Shown here one piece after another: positions 9,614 to 16,996 of a stretch of DNA of 64,000 nt (positions within the stretch are counted from its first letter, which is position 1; each line of letters begins with the position of its first letter). Source of the stretch: Rhodococcus sp. H36-A4 (GTDB taxonomy: Bacteria > Actinomycetota > Actinomycetes > Mycobacteriales > Mycobacteriaceae); assembly GCF_027158005.1 (NCBI RefSeq), contig NZ_JAPVLQ010000002.1, forward strand, positions 496,001-560,000. Direction: 5' to 3'. Both the position numbers and the translations under genes were made by a program. The notes beneath the pieces were generated by a model. It saw only the letters and a program-made list of their open reading frames with translations, was not told the origin of the DNA and did not search any database.

Positions 9614-10780
9614 TCAACTCCGGGGCCGGATCAACATTTTCGTAAGGGGCTCGACCACGCGTGCAGCGACCGGTCCGAGTACCGCCATCAACAGCACGTA
9701 CGCGGTCGCGAGAGCAGCCAGTTCGCCGTCGACGGCGCCGGCCGCAACAGCGAGTCCCGCGATGACTATCGAGAACTCGCCGCGCGCGACCAGAGCTGCA
9801 CCCGCGCGGAGCTGCCCAGGCCTACCGATGCCTTGCCGACCAGCGGCCCAGGCACCCGTCATGACCTTGGTGATCGTGGTCGCCACGGCCAGGACGACGG
9901 CCCAGCCGAGGACGGGCGGAATGGTCGAGGGGTCCGTATTCAGGCCGAACACGACGAAGAACATGGCGGCGAAGAGGTCGCGTAGCGGTTCGAGGATGCG
10001 GGTCGCGTTGTCCGCGGTCGAACCGGAGATGGCGATGCCGAGCAAAAAGGCGCCGACTGCTGCCGATACCTGTAACTCGGAGGCTATGCCGGCTACGACC
10101 AAGGCGGAGCCGAGGACCGTGAGTAGGACCACCTCGCGGTCAGGGCTGTCGACGACGGCAGAGACGAAGCGTCCGTATCTGAGCGCGATCACAAGCACGA
10201 CGGTGATGACGAGCAGTGAGATTCCAACTGCCCCGAAGCCGCCCAAGATTCCGACTCCGGCTAGGACTGTTGTCAGTATCGGAAGGTAGATCGCCATTGC
10301 GAGGTCCTCGAACACGAGAATGGAGAGGACGACGGGTGTTTCGCGGTTACCGAGACGGCCCAGATCGGTGAGAACTTTGGCGATGATGCCCGAGGACGAG
10401 ATGTATGTGACGCCGCCGAGAACGAGGGCGCCCACGCCACCCCAGCCGAGCATGAGCGCGACCACGGCTCCCGGCGCGAAGTTGAGGACGATGTCGACGA
10501 CCCCCGCCATCCATGACCTGCGAAGCCCGGTGACGAGCTCGGTGGCGGTGTACTCGAGCCCGAGCAGTAAGAGCAGGAGAATTACGCCGATCTCGCTGGC
10601 CAGTTCGCTGAACTCGTCGATGCCGTCGAGCGTGATGAAGCCGCCGTTGCCGAAGCAAAGGCCGCCGAGGAGATAGAAGGGAATCGGTGAGACGCCGATG
10701 CGTCCGGCGAGTCTGGCGAGGAGGCCGAGTGCGAAGAACACTGCCCCGAGTTCGGTCAGCGCAAGTGCGCTCTCGGCCAC
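9614..10780 (-). CDS. Cation:proton antiporter, CPA2/KhtU-like membrane subunit
   Basis: This 388-residue integral membrane protein has about a dozen hydrophobic segments and belongs to the CPA2 (Kef/KhtU) monovalent cation:proton antiporter family. It should exchange K+ (or Na+) for H+ at the cytoplasmic membrane. The N-terminal LAGRIGVSPIPFYLLGGLCFG and the LVARGEFSIVIAGLA segment are typical of the family. The start is GTG at 10780. Its partner, a TrkA-C protein, ends 38 bp upstream on the same strand, as in khtTU operons where the soluble subunit gates the channel. There is no C-terminal RCK domain on this protein, which fits a two-gene system. Confidence 0.9.
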   Translation of the reverse strand: MAESALALTELGAVFFALGLLARLAGRIGVSPIPFYLLGGLCFGNGGFITLDGIDEFSELASEIGVILLLLLLGLEYTATELVTGLRRSWMAGVVDIVLNFAPGAVVALMLGWGGVGALVLGGVTYISSSGIIAKVLTDLGRLGNRETPVVLSILVFEDLAMAIYLPILTTVLAGVGILGGFGAVGISLLVITVVLVIALRYGRFVSAVVDSPDREVVLLTVLGSALVVAGIASELQVSAAVGAFLLGIAISGSTADNATRILEPLRDLFAAMFFVVFGLNTDPSTIPPVLGWAVVLAVATTITKVMTGAWAAGRQGIGRPGQLRAGAALVARGEFSIVIAGLAVAAGAVDGELAALATAYVLLMAVLGPVAARVVEPLTKMLIRPRS

Positions 10781-10818
10781 AGGGAATCAGCCCTGTTTGT
10801 TCTTATGCATTGTTGTTC

Positions 10819-11301
10819 TCACACATTGCCGAGCAGCTTGGCGGCTGCATCCAGTCCCTCTGCCGTACCGACCGCAACGAGTAAATCGCCGGAGACGATC
10901 AGGAAGTCAGGATTGGGTGACGGTTGGACCTGACCTGCGCGCATGACCGCGACGATGGATACACCTGTCTTGGTGCGCATCGTGGTGTCGCCGAGAGTTC
11001 GGCCGTCGAATCGCGAGCCCTCTTTGATGCGGAGCTGCCGTGTGTTGATGCCGGGAAGTTCACGGTGTTCTTCCCCGAGCTGAGCAATGAGTTGCGGCGT
11101 GCCGAGCAAATTGCCCAGCGCCGCCGCTTCCTCATTGCTCAGTGTGATGGACGCCTGTGTCGCGTCGGGATCATCCATGCGCGAAACGATCAGCTCGTTC
11201 ACGCCGTCCTTGCGGGTGATGACTCCGATACGACGCCCAGATGCGAGGGCGAAGTCCTTCCGCACCCCGATCCCGGGCAGCAGGGTCACTTCGACATTCA
11301 T
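10819..11301 (-). CDS. TrkA-C domain regulatory subunit of the antiporter, KhtT-like
   Basis: This 160-residue cytoplasmic protein has an N-terminal region (VEVTLLPGIGVRKDFALASGRRIGV) matching KhtT-type subunits and a C-terminal TrkA-C/RCK-C domain from about residue 75 to the end (ELPGINTRQLRIKEGSRFDGRT ... LIVSGDLLVAVGT, quoted in parts). In KhtTU systems this subunit regulates the membrane antiporter by pH and nucleotide binding. The gene order regulatory subunit first, membrane subunit second, is the usual one. Whether it binds c-di-AMP, as some RCK-C domains do, cannot be told from sequence. Confidence 0.88.
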   Translation of the reverse strand: MNVEVTLLPGIGVRKDFALASGRRIGVITRKDGVNELIVSRMDDPDATQASITLSNEEAAALGNLLGTPQLIAQLGEEHRELPGINTRQLRIKEGSRFDGRTLGDTTMRTKTGVSIVAVMRAGQVQPSPNPDFLIVSGDLLVAVGTAEGLDAAAKLLGNV

Positions 11302-11353
11302 AGGGGAATGCTAACCCCAGTCGGTATGACCCGTACCGCCTAGAGCCCCTCGA

Positions 11354-11668
11354 TCAGGACGCGACAGCGGCCAGCAGTGCTTCACGCTGGTTGGCGCCGA
11401 GTCCACCGATACGGCGGGTGTCTGCGATCGACAGCTGCTCGAGCAGCTGTGCGGCGCGCACCGAACCGACACCTGGAAGTGCCTTGATCAGTGCGGAGAC
11501 CTTGGTCTTCTTGACGATCTCGTCGCCCTCGGCCTTTGCGAGAACGTCAGCAACGCTCAGCTCGCCGGACTTGACGGCGGCCAGCAGCTTCGACCTGGCG
11601 GTACGTGCCTCGGCCGCCTTGGCCAACGCCGCGGTGCGCTGTTCCGGAGTCAATACTGGTAAAGCCAT
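11354..11668 (-). CDS. mihF: Integration host factor, actinobacterial type (mIHF)
   Basis: This 104-residue nucleoid-associated protein binds and bends DNA and is essential in mycobacteria. It carries the family hallmark helix-two-turn-helix region KALPGVGSVRAAQLLEQLSI and the N-terminal MALPVLTPEQRTAALAKAA. The start is ATG behind GAGGAGATAAGG. In many actinobacteria mihF precedes gmk; here it stands alone, with the acyl-CoA synthetase gene upstream on the same strand after 281 bp. A nested palindrome lies in that upstream interval. It is unrelated to proteobacterial IhfA/IhfB. Confidence 0.95.
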   Translation of the reverse strand: MALPVLTPEQRTAALAKAAEARTARSKLLAAVKSGELSVADVLAKAEGDEIVKKTKVSALIKALPGVGSVRAAQLLEQLSIADTRRIGGLGANQREALLAAVAS

Positions 11669-11737
11669 GGCCTTATCTCCTCGATAGTGGTGACCCGTCG
11701 CTCAATGACATGGTCGGGACCCTCTTGCATCGTGCCT

Positions 11738-11791
11738 GGTGGCTCGGACAATCTTTTCGAACGACACACGTGTCATTCGAAGTGAGCCACC
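11738..11791. promoter_or_regulatory. Nested inverted repeat upstream of mihF
   Basis: An inner near-perfect palindrome (11756-11781; arms ttcgaacgacac and gtgtcattcgaa, one mismatch) is enclosed by an outer pair GGTGGCTC (11738-11745) and GAGCCACC (11784-11791). It lies 70-123 bp upstream of mihF and downstream of fadD5. It could be an operator, a structured leader of mihF, or a terminator for the fadD5 operon; the sequence alone does not decide. Confidence 0.5.
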
Positions 11792-11949
11792 GATCCTTCA
11801 CCGCCAGGCTACGTCCTTTCGCTTTCGGGGTACGCCCCGACCAGCAGTTGGGTGGATCCGGATCTCGGCAACTGTGTCACTTCGGGCCAGCTGACGCCAG
11901 TAGCGAGCGGTGTCGGTAGCGCGTAAAGCCGCTCAGGCTCATCGTCCGG

Positions 11950-13515
11950 TCAGTTCACATCGGCGGGTGAGTACGAGCTTCGGAGAGCGACTTTGACGAC
12001 CTTGCCGCTGGCGTTGCGAGGGAGAGCGTCGACAACCACGAGCTCCTTCGGATGTTTGTACCGTGCGAGGTGCTCGCCCAGCCAGTCCACGAGTTCCTCC
12101 AGAGTCAGATCCGGGGCCCCGACCGCGTCGGTCGATGCAACTACGGCCACGGGTACTTCTCCCCAGGCCTCGTCGGTTCGCCCGATGACTGCAGCTTCGC
12201 GGATCCGTGGATGTGAGAATAGGACGTTTTCCACCTCGGCGCAGTAGATGTTCTCACCGCCGGAGATGATCATGTCCTTCTTGCGGTCGACGACGAAGAC
12301 GAAACCTTCGTCGTCTTGACGGACCAGGTCGCCGGAGTGGAACCAGCCACCGCCGAACGCGTCGGCTGTGGCGTCGGGGTTCTGCCAGTACTCGCGCATG
12401 AGAGTAGGGCCCCGGTAGACGATCTCACCGATCTCTCCGCGAGCGACGTCGTGCATGTCGTCGTCGACCACACGGGCCGAAACAGTGGCGATGACGCGTC
12501 CGACGGAACCGAGCTTGCGCAGTGCATCCGCTCCGTCGAGAACGCAGGTGATGGGTGACATCTCGGTCTGGCCGAAGACCGCGACGTTGAGTGCATCGGG
12601 GAACGTTGCCGACATGGACTTCAGGATGGTGTCCGACGCCGGGGCAGCGCCCCAGGATATGACGCGAAGCTTCACCGCGCGTGGCGCTCGCGATTGCTCG
12701 GCACATATCGCTTGCCACTGCACGGGCACGAGGAACAGTGTGGTGACTTCCTCGTATTCCAGGACATCCAGCAGCGCTGCAGGATCGAATGCGCCGACTG
12801 GGTAGATGACTGTCGGGACCCCTAGCAGCAGACTCGGGGCCAAGCTGCCGAGGGCAGCGATGTGAAACATCGGTGACGCGCAGAAGCCGATTTCGTCCAC
12901 TCCGTGCATCTGCAGTGCGCGAATGCACGTCAGTGCTTGCGCCTGCATGTTGGCGTGGGTCAGCACAGCGCCTTTCGGTCGGCCGGTGGTGCCGGAGGTG
13001 TACATGATCAATGCCGGTGCATCATCGGGGACGTCGACGGGTGCAGCGTGATCGGCGTCGACGAGCAGTCTCTCGTACTCCTCACCGGCCGTGATCGTTG
13101 CTGTCACGGAATCCGATTGTGCTACAACTGCTTCGGCAAGTCGAGAGAGTGGCTCGTCGGTGACGAGTAGCGTCGCACTGCTGTTGTCGGCCAGGAACGC
13201 GACCTCAGGGGCGGTCATCCTGAAGTTCACGGGTACTGCCAGCGCGCCGAGCGCATTGATTGCCAGCACCGATTCGAGGTATTCGGGGCGGTTGAGCATA
13301 AGGATCATGACGCGATCCCCGGCGCCGACACCTCGTCGACTCAGGACGCCGGCGAATCTCGCGACCCGGTCGGAAAGCTTTTGCCAGGTAATGGATTCGC
13401 CGAGGAATCTCAGCGCGAGCCCGTCCGGATTCATCAGGGCGTGGCGACGAATCTGGTTGTTCCAGTTGTTTCGAACCGAACGTTGCGGCTCCTGGCTGTG
13501 ATCGGATGAGTCCAT
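11950..13515 (-). CDS. fadD5: Acyl-CoA synthetase, FadD5-like
   Basis: This 521-residue AMP-forming ligase activates a carboxylic acid to its CoA thioester. The AMP-binding P-loop is MYTSGTTGRPKGAVLTH. Other family motifs are FGQTEMSPIT, YRGPTLMREYW, GWFHSGDLVR and the hinge VDRKKDMIISGGENIYCAE, with the C-terminal catalytic lysine in RNASGKVVKV. From memory it aligns closely with M. tuberculosis FadD5 (shared NRPEYLESVLAINALGA-type and ISWGAAPA segments). It is the last gene of an ALDH-MpaB-FadD5 unit, 76 bp behind the MpaB gene. FadD5 in M. tuberculosis belongs to the mce1 operon; no mce genes occur here, so its substrate is more likely the product of the neighbouring oxygenase and dehydrogenase. 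Confidence 0.88.
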   Translation of the reverse strand: MDSSDHSQEPQRSVRNNWNNQIRRHALMNPDGLALRFLGESITWQKLSDRVARFAGVLSRRGVGAGDRVMILMLNRPEYLESVLAINALGALAVPVNFRMTAPEVAFLADNSSATLLVTDEPLSRLAEAVVAQSDSVTATITAGEEYERLLVDADHAAPVDVPDDAPALIMYTSGTTGRPKGAVLTHANMQAQALTCIRALQMHGVDEIGFCASPMFHIAALGSLAPSLLLGVPTVIYPVGAFDPAALLDVLEYEEVTTLFLVPVQWQAICAEQSRAPRAVKLRVISWGAAPASDTILKSMSATFPDALNVAVFGQTEMSPITCVLDGADALRKLGSVGRVIATVSARVVDDDMHDVARGEIGEIVYRGPTLMREYWQNPDATADAFGGGWFHSGDLVRQDDEGFVFVVDRKKDMIISGGENIYCAEVENVLFSHPRIREAAVIGRTDEAWGEVPVAVVASTDAVGAPDLTLEELVDWLGEHLARYKHPKELVVVDALPRNASGKVVKVALRSSYSPADVN

Positions 13516-13591
13516 TGCTGGTTCCTCTTTCGCGCGCTGCCGGCTGTCAGGGGTCGAACCGCACTCGGCGGCTACTGGCGATCTTCACCGG

Positions 13592-14527
13592 TCAGAGTGT
13601 CGTGGGTTGCTCCGCTCGTGGACCGACACTGCATTCGGGTGTGTACGGACACGTCGGTGGGTCGGCGAGCGCGCCGAGCTGGCTCGGACGGTAGCCCCGC
13701 GGGTAGCCGGGGTACGTCTTGTTCTTCGAATCGTCGGTGGTTCTCGAATGCCTACGCTTGGGCATGAATCGTTCCCCGCGCGCTTTGGCGCGCAAACTCG
13801 CTACCGCGATGCGACGCAGAGTCGGTGAGCCGGCCGGGAAGCCGAACGCGTGCGCCATCTTGTCGTCCATCAGCGCATAGACACCTTGTCGTACCGCCGG
13901 ATGCAGTGCCGTCGGAAACCATGAGCAGAACAAGTCGAGGGTGTACTTCCCGACGCGGTTGTTGTCCTCGGTGTACCGGAACGTGCGCTCTTCGTAGTCG
14001 AGCTTGAATCGCGCGAATTCGGTGTAGGACTCCGGAATGTTCTTGATACCCATACGAATTCCGACTTCGCGGTAGAAGTGGAACGTGGCCAGGCGTTCCT
14101 TCGGGTGCAGCCGACGCCAGCCGTATCGGTCGATCCAATCGATCGGCTCGTAGATGAATGTGGTCAGGACATAGAGCAAATCGTCGTTGTCGATGTCGTA
14201 CTTGCCGTGCATTCGATTGATCGTCCGCAGTGACTCGCGTCCCCTCTCGGAGTCGTAGCCGTGCTCGAGCATCTCCGCCATCAGGAGCGATGTGTCGTCA
14301 TAGCGCTTCTGTGGTCGATTCTCGAATTCGCCTGTCTTCTCCAGCAGTTCGGAGATGGTCGGGACACAGTATGTCCGGAACAGGGCAAATTCGAGAGCGC
14401 GTTGGTAGTCCCATGGAAATTCGCAGCCTGCGGTGATGAGATGGATCTCGTGGTTGTCCACTTTCGGATCGAGTTCCTCTATTCGCCGCAACCACCCGTA
14501 CCGGCCACGCTTGGGAGTGACATCCAT
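13592..14527 (-). CDS. MpaB/DUF2236-family oxygenase
   Basis: This 311-residue protein belongs to the MpaB/rubber-oxygenase (DUF2236) superfamily. Characterised members are Lcp, which cleaves polyisoprene, and fungal MpaB, which cleaves an isoprenoid side chain; both break C=C bonds oxidatively to give aldehydes or acids. Typical segments are FALFRTYCVP, KRYDDTSLLMAEML, TINRMHGKYDI and DLLYVLTTFIYEPIDW. The C-terminus is basic and low in complexity. The start ATG lies 1 bp after the ALDH stop, so it is translated from the ALDH operon. No signal peptide is seen, unlike secreted Lcp. Haem binding is expected from the family but not proven here. Confidence 0.8.
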   Translation of the reverse strand: MDVTPKRGRYGWLRRIEELDPKVDNHEIHLITAGCEFPWDYQRALEFALFRTYCVPTISELLEKTGEFENRPQKRYDDTSLLMAEMLEHGYDSERGRESLRTINRMHGKYDIDNDDLLYVLTTFIYEPIDWIDRYGWRRLHPKERLATFHFYREVGIRMGIKNIPESYTEFARFKLDYEERTFRYTEDNNRVGKYTLDLFCSWFPTALHPAVRQGVYALMDDKMAHAFGFPAGSPTLRRIAVASLRAKARGERFMPKRRHSRTTDDSKNKTYPGYPRGYRPSQLGALADPPTCPYTPECSVGPRAEQPTTL

Positions 14528-14528
14528 G

Positions 14529-16025
14529 TCAGCCTCTCCCGTGCCGCAGTTTGAGCATCAGTTTCGAGATCTTCATGTCACGTGCCTTGCGGTTCATCGT
14601 GAGTAGCTTCAGTGGTATCGCAAATTGCTGTACGGCAAGGGATTTGACGGTGCTGAACTCGCGGAGTCCGTCGGCGCCATGGATGCGACCGAAACCGGAA
14701 TCGCCGGTACCACCGAACGGCAAAGCAGGAATGCCGGCGAACCCGAGGACGGAATTGACCGTCACGACGCCGCAATCGAGTCTTTCCGCTGCTCGTCGTC
14801 CGACCTCGGTGTCCTTGGTGAAGACCGAGGCGCCGAGTCCGTACACCGATGCGTTGGCGCGTTCGATACCCTCGTCGAGATCACGAACCTTGTTCACGAC
14901 CACCGTAGGGCCGAAGGTCTCCTCCGTGATCGCAGTAGAATTCTCGGGAACGTCGGTGAGAATGACAGGGTCGATGTACGGGCCGTGCAGCGATTCGAGG
15001 CCACCGACGACAGCACGCGCGCCTTTGGCCAGAGCATCTTCGATCTGGCCTCGGACGATGTCGCTCTGCTTACCGAGGGTCATCGGACCGTACGAGGAGG
15101 ATCCGGTACCGCCGGGCTTCAACGCTGATACTGCCGCAGCAAGTTTGTCGACGAAGTCCTCGTACACCGGAGCTGCGACATAGATCCGCTCGACACCCGC
15201 GCACGTCTGACCTGCATTGCCCATCGCACCGAATGCTGCAAACTCCACGGCTGCATCGAGATCGGCGTCAACGTCGACGAGCATTGCATCCTTGCCGCCG
15301 CATTCGGCGACGAGTGGGGTCAGCGACTGTGCGCACGTGGCCATGACCTTCTTGGCGGTGGCCGTGGACCCGGTGAAGGCGATCTTGTCGACTCCCGCAG
15401 TACACAGTGCTGCGCCGGTCGATCCGTCACCGGTGACGGTCTGAAATACCAGTTGTGCCGGTGCGAGGGACTCCCACTTCTTTGCCAGCCACACACCGAC
15501 ACCCGGGGTGAGCTCGCTGGGTTTGAACACTACCGCGTTGCCGGCCGCGAGTGAGTACGCGATGGAACCCATCGGGGTGTACAGCGGGTAGTTCCACGGC
15601 CCGATGACTCCGACGACACCGAACGGCCGGTAGCCCACATAGGCCTTCTGATTGGCGCTGATCAGTCCCGAGGACACCTTGCGCTGCTCGAGCGTCTTCT
15701 CGGCGTTCCGTGCAGCCCAATCGATGTGTTCGACGGCCATCATGACCTCGAGAATCGCATCCTCGTCCGGCTTGCCGCTCTCGGCGGAGATGACCGCGGC
15801 AAGGCTCTGCGCATCCTTGGCGATCGCGTTCTTGAATTCGAGCAACCAATTCTTACGTCCGCTGAAACCCTGAGTATCCCACCATCGAGAAGCGGCCCGA
15901 GCGCGGTCGACGGCCGCCTGGACTGCGGCGTCGTCGGCGATCGGATAGCTGGCCAACACATCGCCTGTCCTCGGATCGAGACTGTCGAACGTTGGAACTT
16001 TCATCTGCGTGACCTGGTCCGTCAT
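14529..16025 (-). CDS. NAD(P)-dependent aldehyde dehydrogenase
   Basis: This 498-residue enzyme oxidises an aldehyde to the acid. It carries the ALDH-family residues: oxyanion Asn145 in GPWNYP, NAD-binding FTGSTATAKKV near 218, general base Glu241 in ECGGK, and nucleophile Cys275 in GNAGQTCAG. ATG at 16025 was chosen because GGGAGGA lies nine bases upstream; an in-frame ATG triplet run at 16055 lacks a site. It overall resembles the succinate-semialdehyde/long-chain ALDH group, but the substrate cannot be assigned. It is first in the ALDH-MpaB-FadD5 operon, directly behind a 26-bp palindrome, and divergent from a GntR gene. Confidence 0.9.
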   Translation of the reverse strand: MTDQVTQMKVPTFDSLDPRTGDVLASYPIADDAAVQAAVDRARAASRWWDTQGFSGRKNWLLEFKNAIAKDAQSLAAVISAESGKPDEDAILEVMMAVEHIDWAARNAEKTLEQRKVSSGLISANQKAYVGYRPFGVVGVIGPWNYPLYTPMGSIAYSLAAGNAVVFKPSELTPGVGVWLAKKWESLAPAQLVFQTVTGDGSTGAALCTAGVDKIAFTGSTATAKKVMATCAQSLTPLVAECGGKDAMLVDVDADLDAAVEFAAFGAMGNAGQTCAGVERIYVAAPVYEDFVDKLAAAVSALKPGGTGSSSYGPMTLGKQSDIVRGQIEDALAKGARAVVGGLESLHGPYIDPVILTDVPENSTAITEETFGPTVVVNKVRDLDEGIERANASVYGLGASVFTKDTEVGRRAAERLDCGVVTVNSVLGFAGIPALPFGGTGDSGFGRIHGADGLREFSTVKSLAVQQFAIPLKLLTMNRKARDMKISKLMLKLRHGRG

Positions 16026-16050
16026 CGGCCGAAATCCTCCCGCTCTCATC

Positions 16051-16076
16051 ATCACATCACATATATTTGATGTGAT
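16051..16076. promoter_or_regulatory. 26-bp palindromic operator upstream of the ALDH operon
   Basis: Perfect 9-bp arms atcacatca (16051-16059) and tgatgtgat (16068-16076) flank an 8-bp AT-rich centre. It lies 26-51 bp before the ALDH start, where a repressor would cover the promoter. The divergent FCD-GntR gene at 16297 is the obvious candidate for the protein that binds it. Confidence 0.75.
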
Positions 16077-16177
16077 TTACTGTTGTTTGGCTCACACTAT
16101 GCGCCGCAATCGGTAGCGACAACCCCTTGTGATTCGGATGGGCCTGTTCCTCACGAATCGAGATCAGGAGCACCGCG

Positions 16178-16297
16178 ATGAGTACGGATTTCACCCAGGA
16201 GCAATCGTCGTTCGCCCAGGCCGTAGCGGCCTTCTGTAGGCACGAGGCGGGCACTCGTGTGCAGCGCGACATCATCGGCAAGACCTACGGACTCTGA
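16178..16297 (+). pseudogene. Remnant of an acyl-CoA dehydrogenase gene
   Basis: A 39-codon frame starts at ATG 16178 and encodes MSTDFTQEQSSFAQAVAAFC, the typical N-terminus of acyl-CoA dehydrogenases (normally about 380 residues). After RHEAGTRVQRD it runs into IIGKTYGL and a TGA. The last dozen residues resemble the C-terminal QRNIIG-type ending of the same family, so an internal in-frame deletion could have joined both ends. The TGA overlaps the ATG of the GntR gene (TGATG), so the frame may still be translated and coupled to it. No catalytic function is possible. Confidence 0.6.
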
Positions 16298-16986
16298 TGG
16301 TCGCATCCAAACTCCGCCGCAGACCACAGCTGTCGGAGGAAGTTGCCGGACACATTCGAGGGCAGATCATGTCCGGGGCCCTACGGCCGGGACAGTTCGT
16401 CCGAATCGACGAGACGGCGATGGAGCTCGGGGTGAGCGCGACTCCGGTGCGGGAAGCGCTCGTCTCCCTTCGTGGAGAAGGCCTCGTCGAGCAAGTGCCG
16501 CACCGTGGCTACCGCGTCGGAGATCTTTCCAGGGAGGACATCGACGACATCTTCTGGCTGCAGGGCACGATCGCAACCAAGTTGGCACGTCGAGCGGCCC
16601 GAGTGATCACCGCGGTTCAGATCGAACAGCTGACCCACCTCAATGCTGGGCTACGCGAGGCAGTGGAGCAGGCGAACCCCGAGGCAATCGAGTCGTGCGA
16701 ATTCGAATTCCATCGTTTCATCAACCGAGTCGCGGGTGGTTCGAAGCTCGCGTGGTTTCTCTTCGGCGCGATCCGTTACACGCCGGCCAGACTTTATGCG
16801 TCCGACCCGGCATGGGGCACCGAGTCCGTCCTGAGCCACGAGATCCTCATCGATGCACTGAGGCGAGGTGACCTCGATGCGGTCGGTGAGCAGATGTGTC
16901 GCCAGTTCGTGGACGGGGCCGAGCGGTTGACAGCACATCTCGAACGGGTAGGCCTGTGGGCCTCTCCGAACACCGTGGCGAGGTAA
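16297..16986 (+). CDS. GntR-family regulator, FadR/FCD subfamily
   Basis: This 229-residue regulator has a winged-helix N-terminus (RRPQLSEEVAGHIRGQIMSG, then ELGVSATPVREALVSLRGEG) and an FCD ligand-binding domain (FWLQGTIATKLARRAA, EFEFHRFINRV, LSHEILIDAL). It is a close paralogue of the regulator at 8902-9579. It is transcribed away from the ALDH-MpaB-FadD5 operon, and the 26-bp palindrome lies in the shared upstream region, so it is probably the local repressor. Its ATG overlaps the stop of the acyl-CoA dehydrogenase remnant. Its ligand may be a fatty acid or acyl-CoA intermediate, by family and context. Confidence 0.9.
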   Translation: MVASKLRRRPQLSEEVAGHIRGQIMSGALRPGQFVRIDETAMELGVSATPVREALVSLRGEGLVEQVPHRGYRVGDLSREDIDDIFWLQGTIATKLARRAARVITAVQIEQLTHLNAGLREAVEQANPEAIESCEFEFHRFINRVAGGSKLAWFLFGAIRYTPARLYASDPAWGTESVLSHEILIDALRRGDLDAVGEQMCRQFVDGAERLTAHLERVGLWASPNTVAR

Positions 16987-16996
16987 GGACGGGCGC

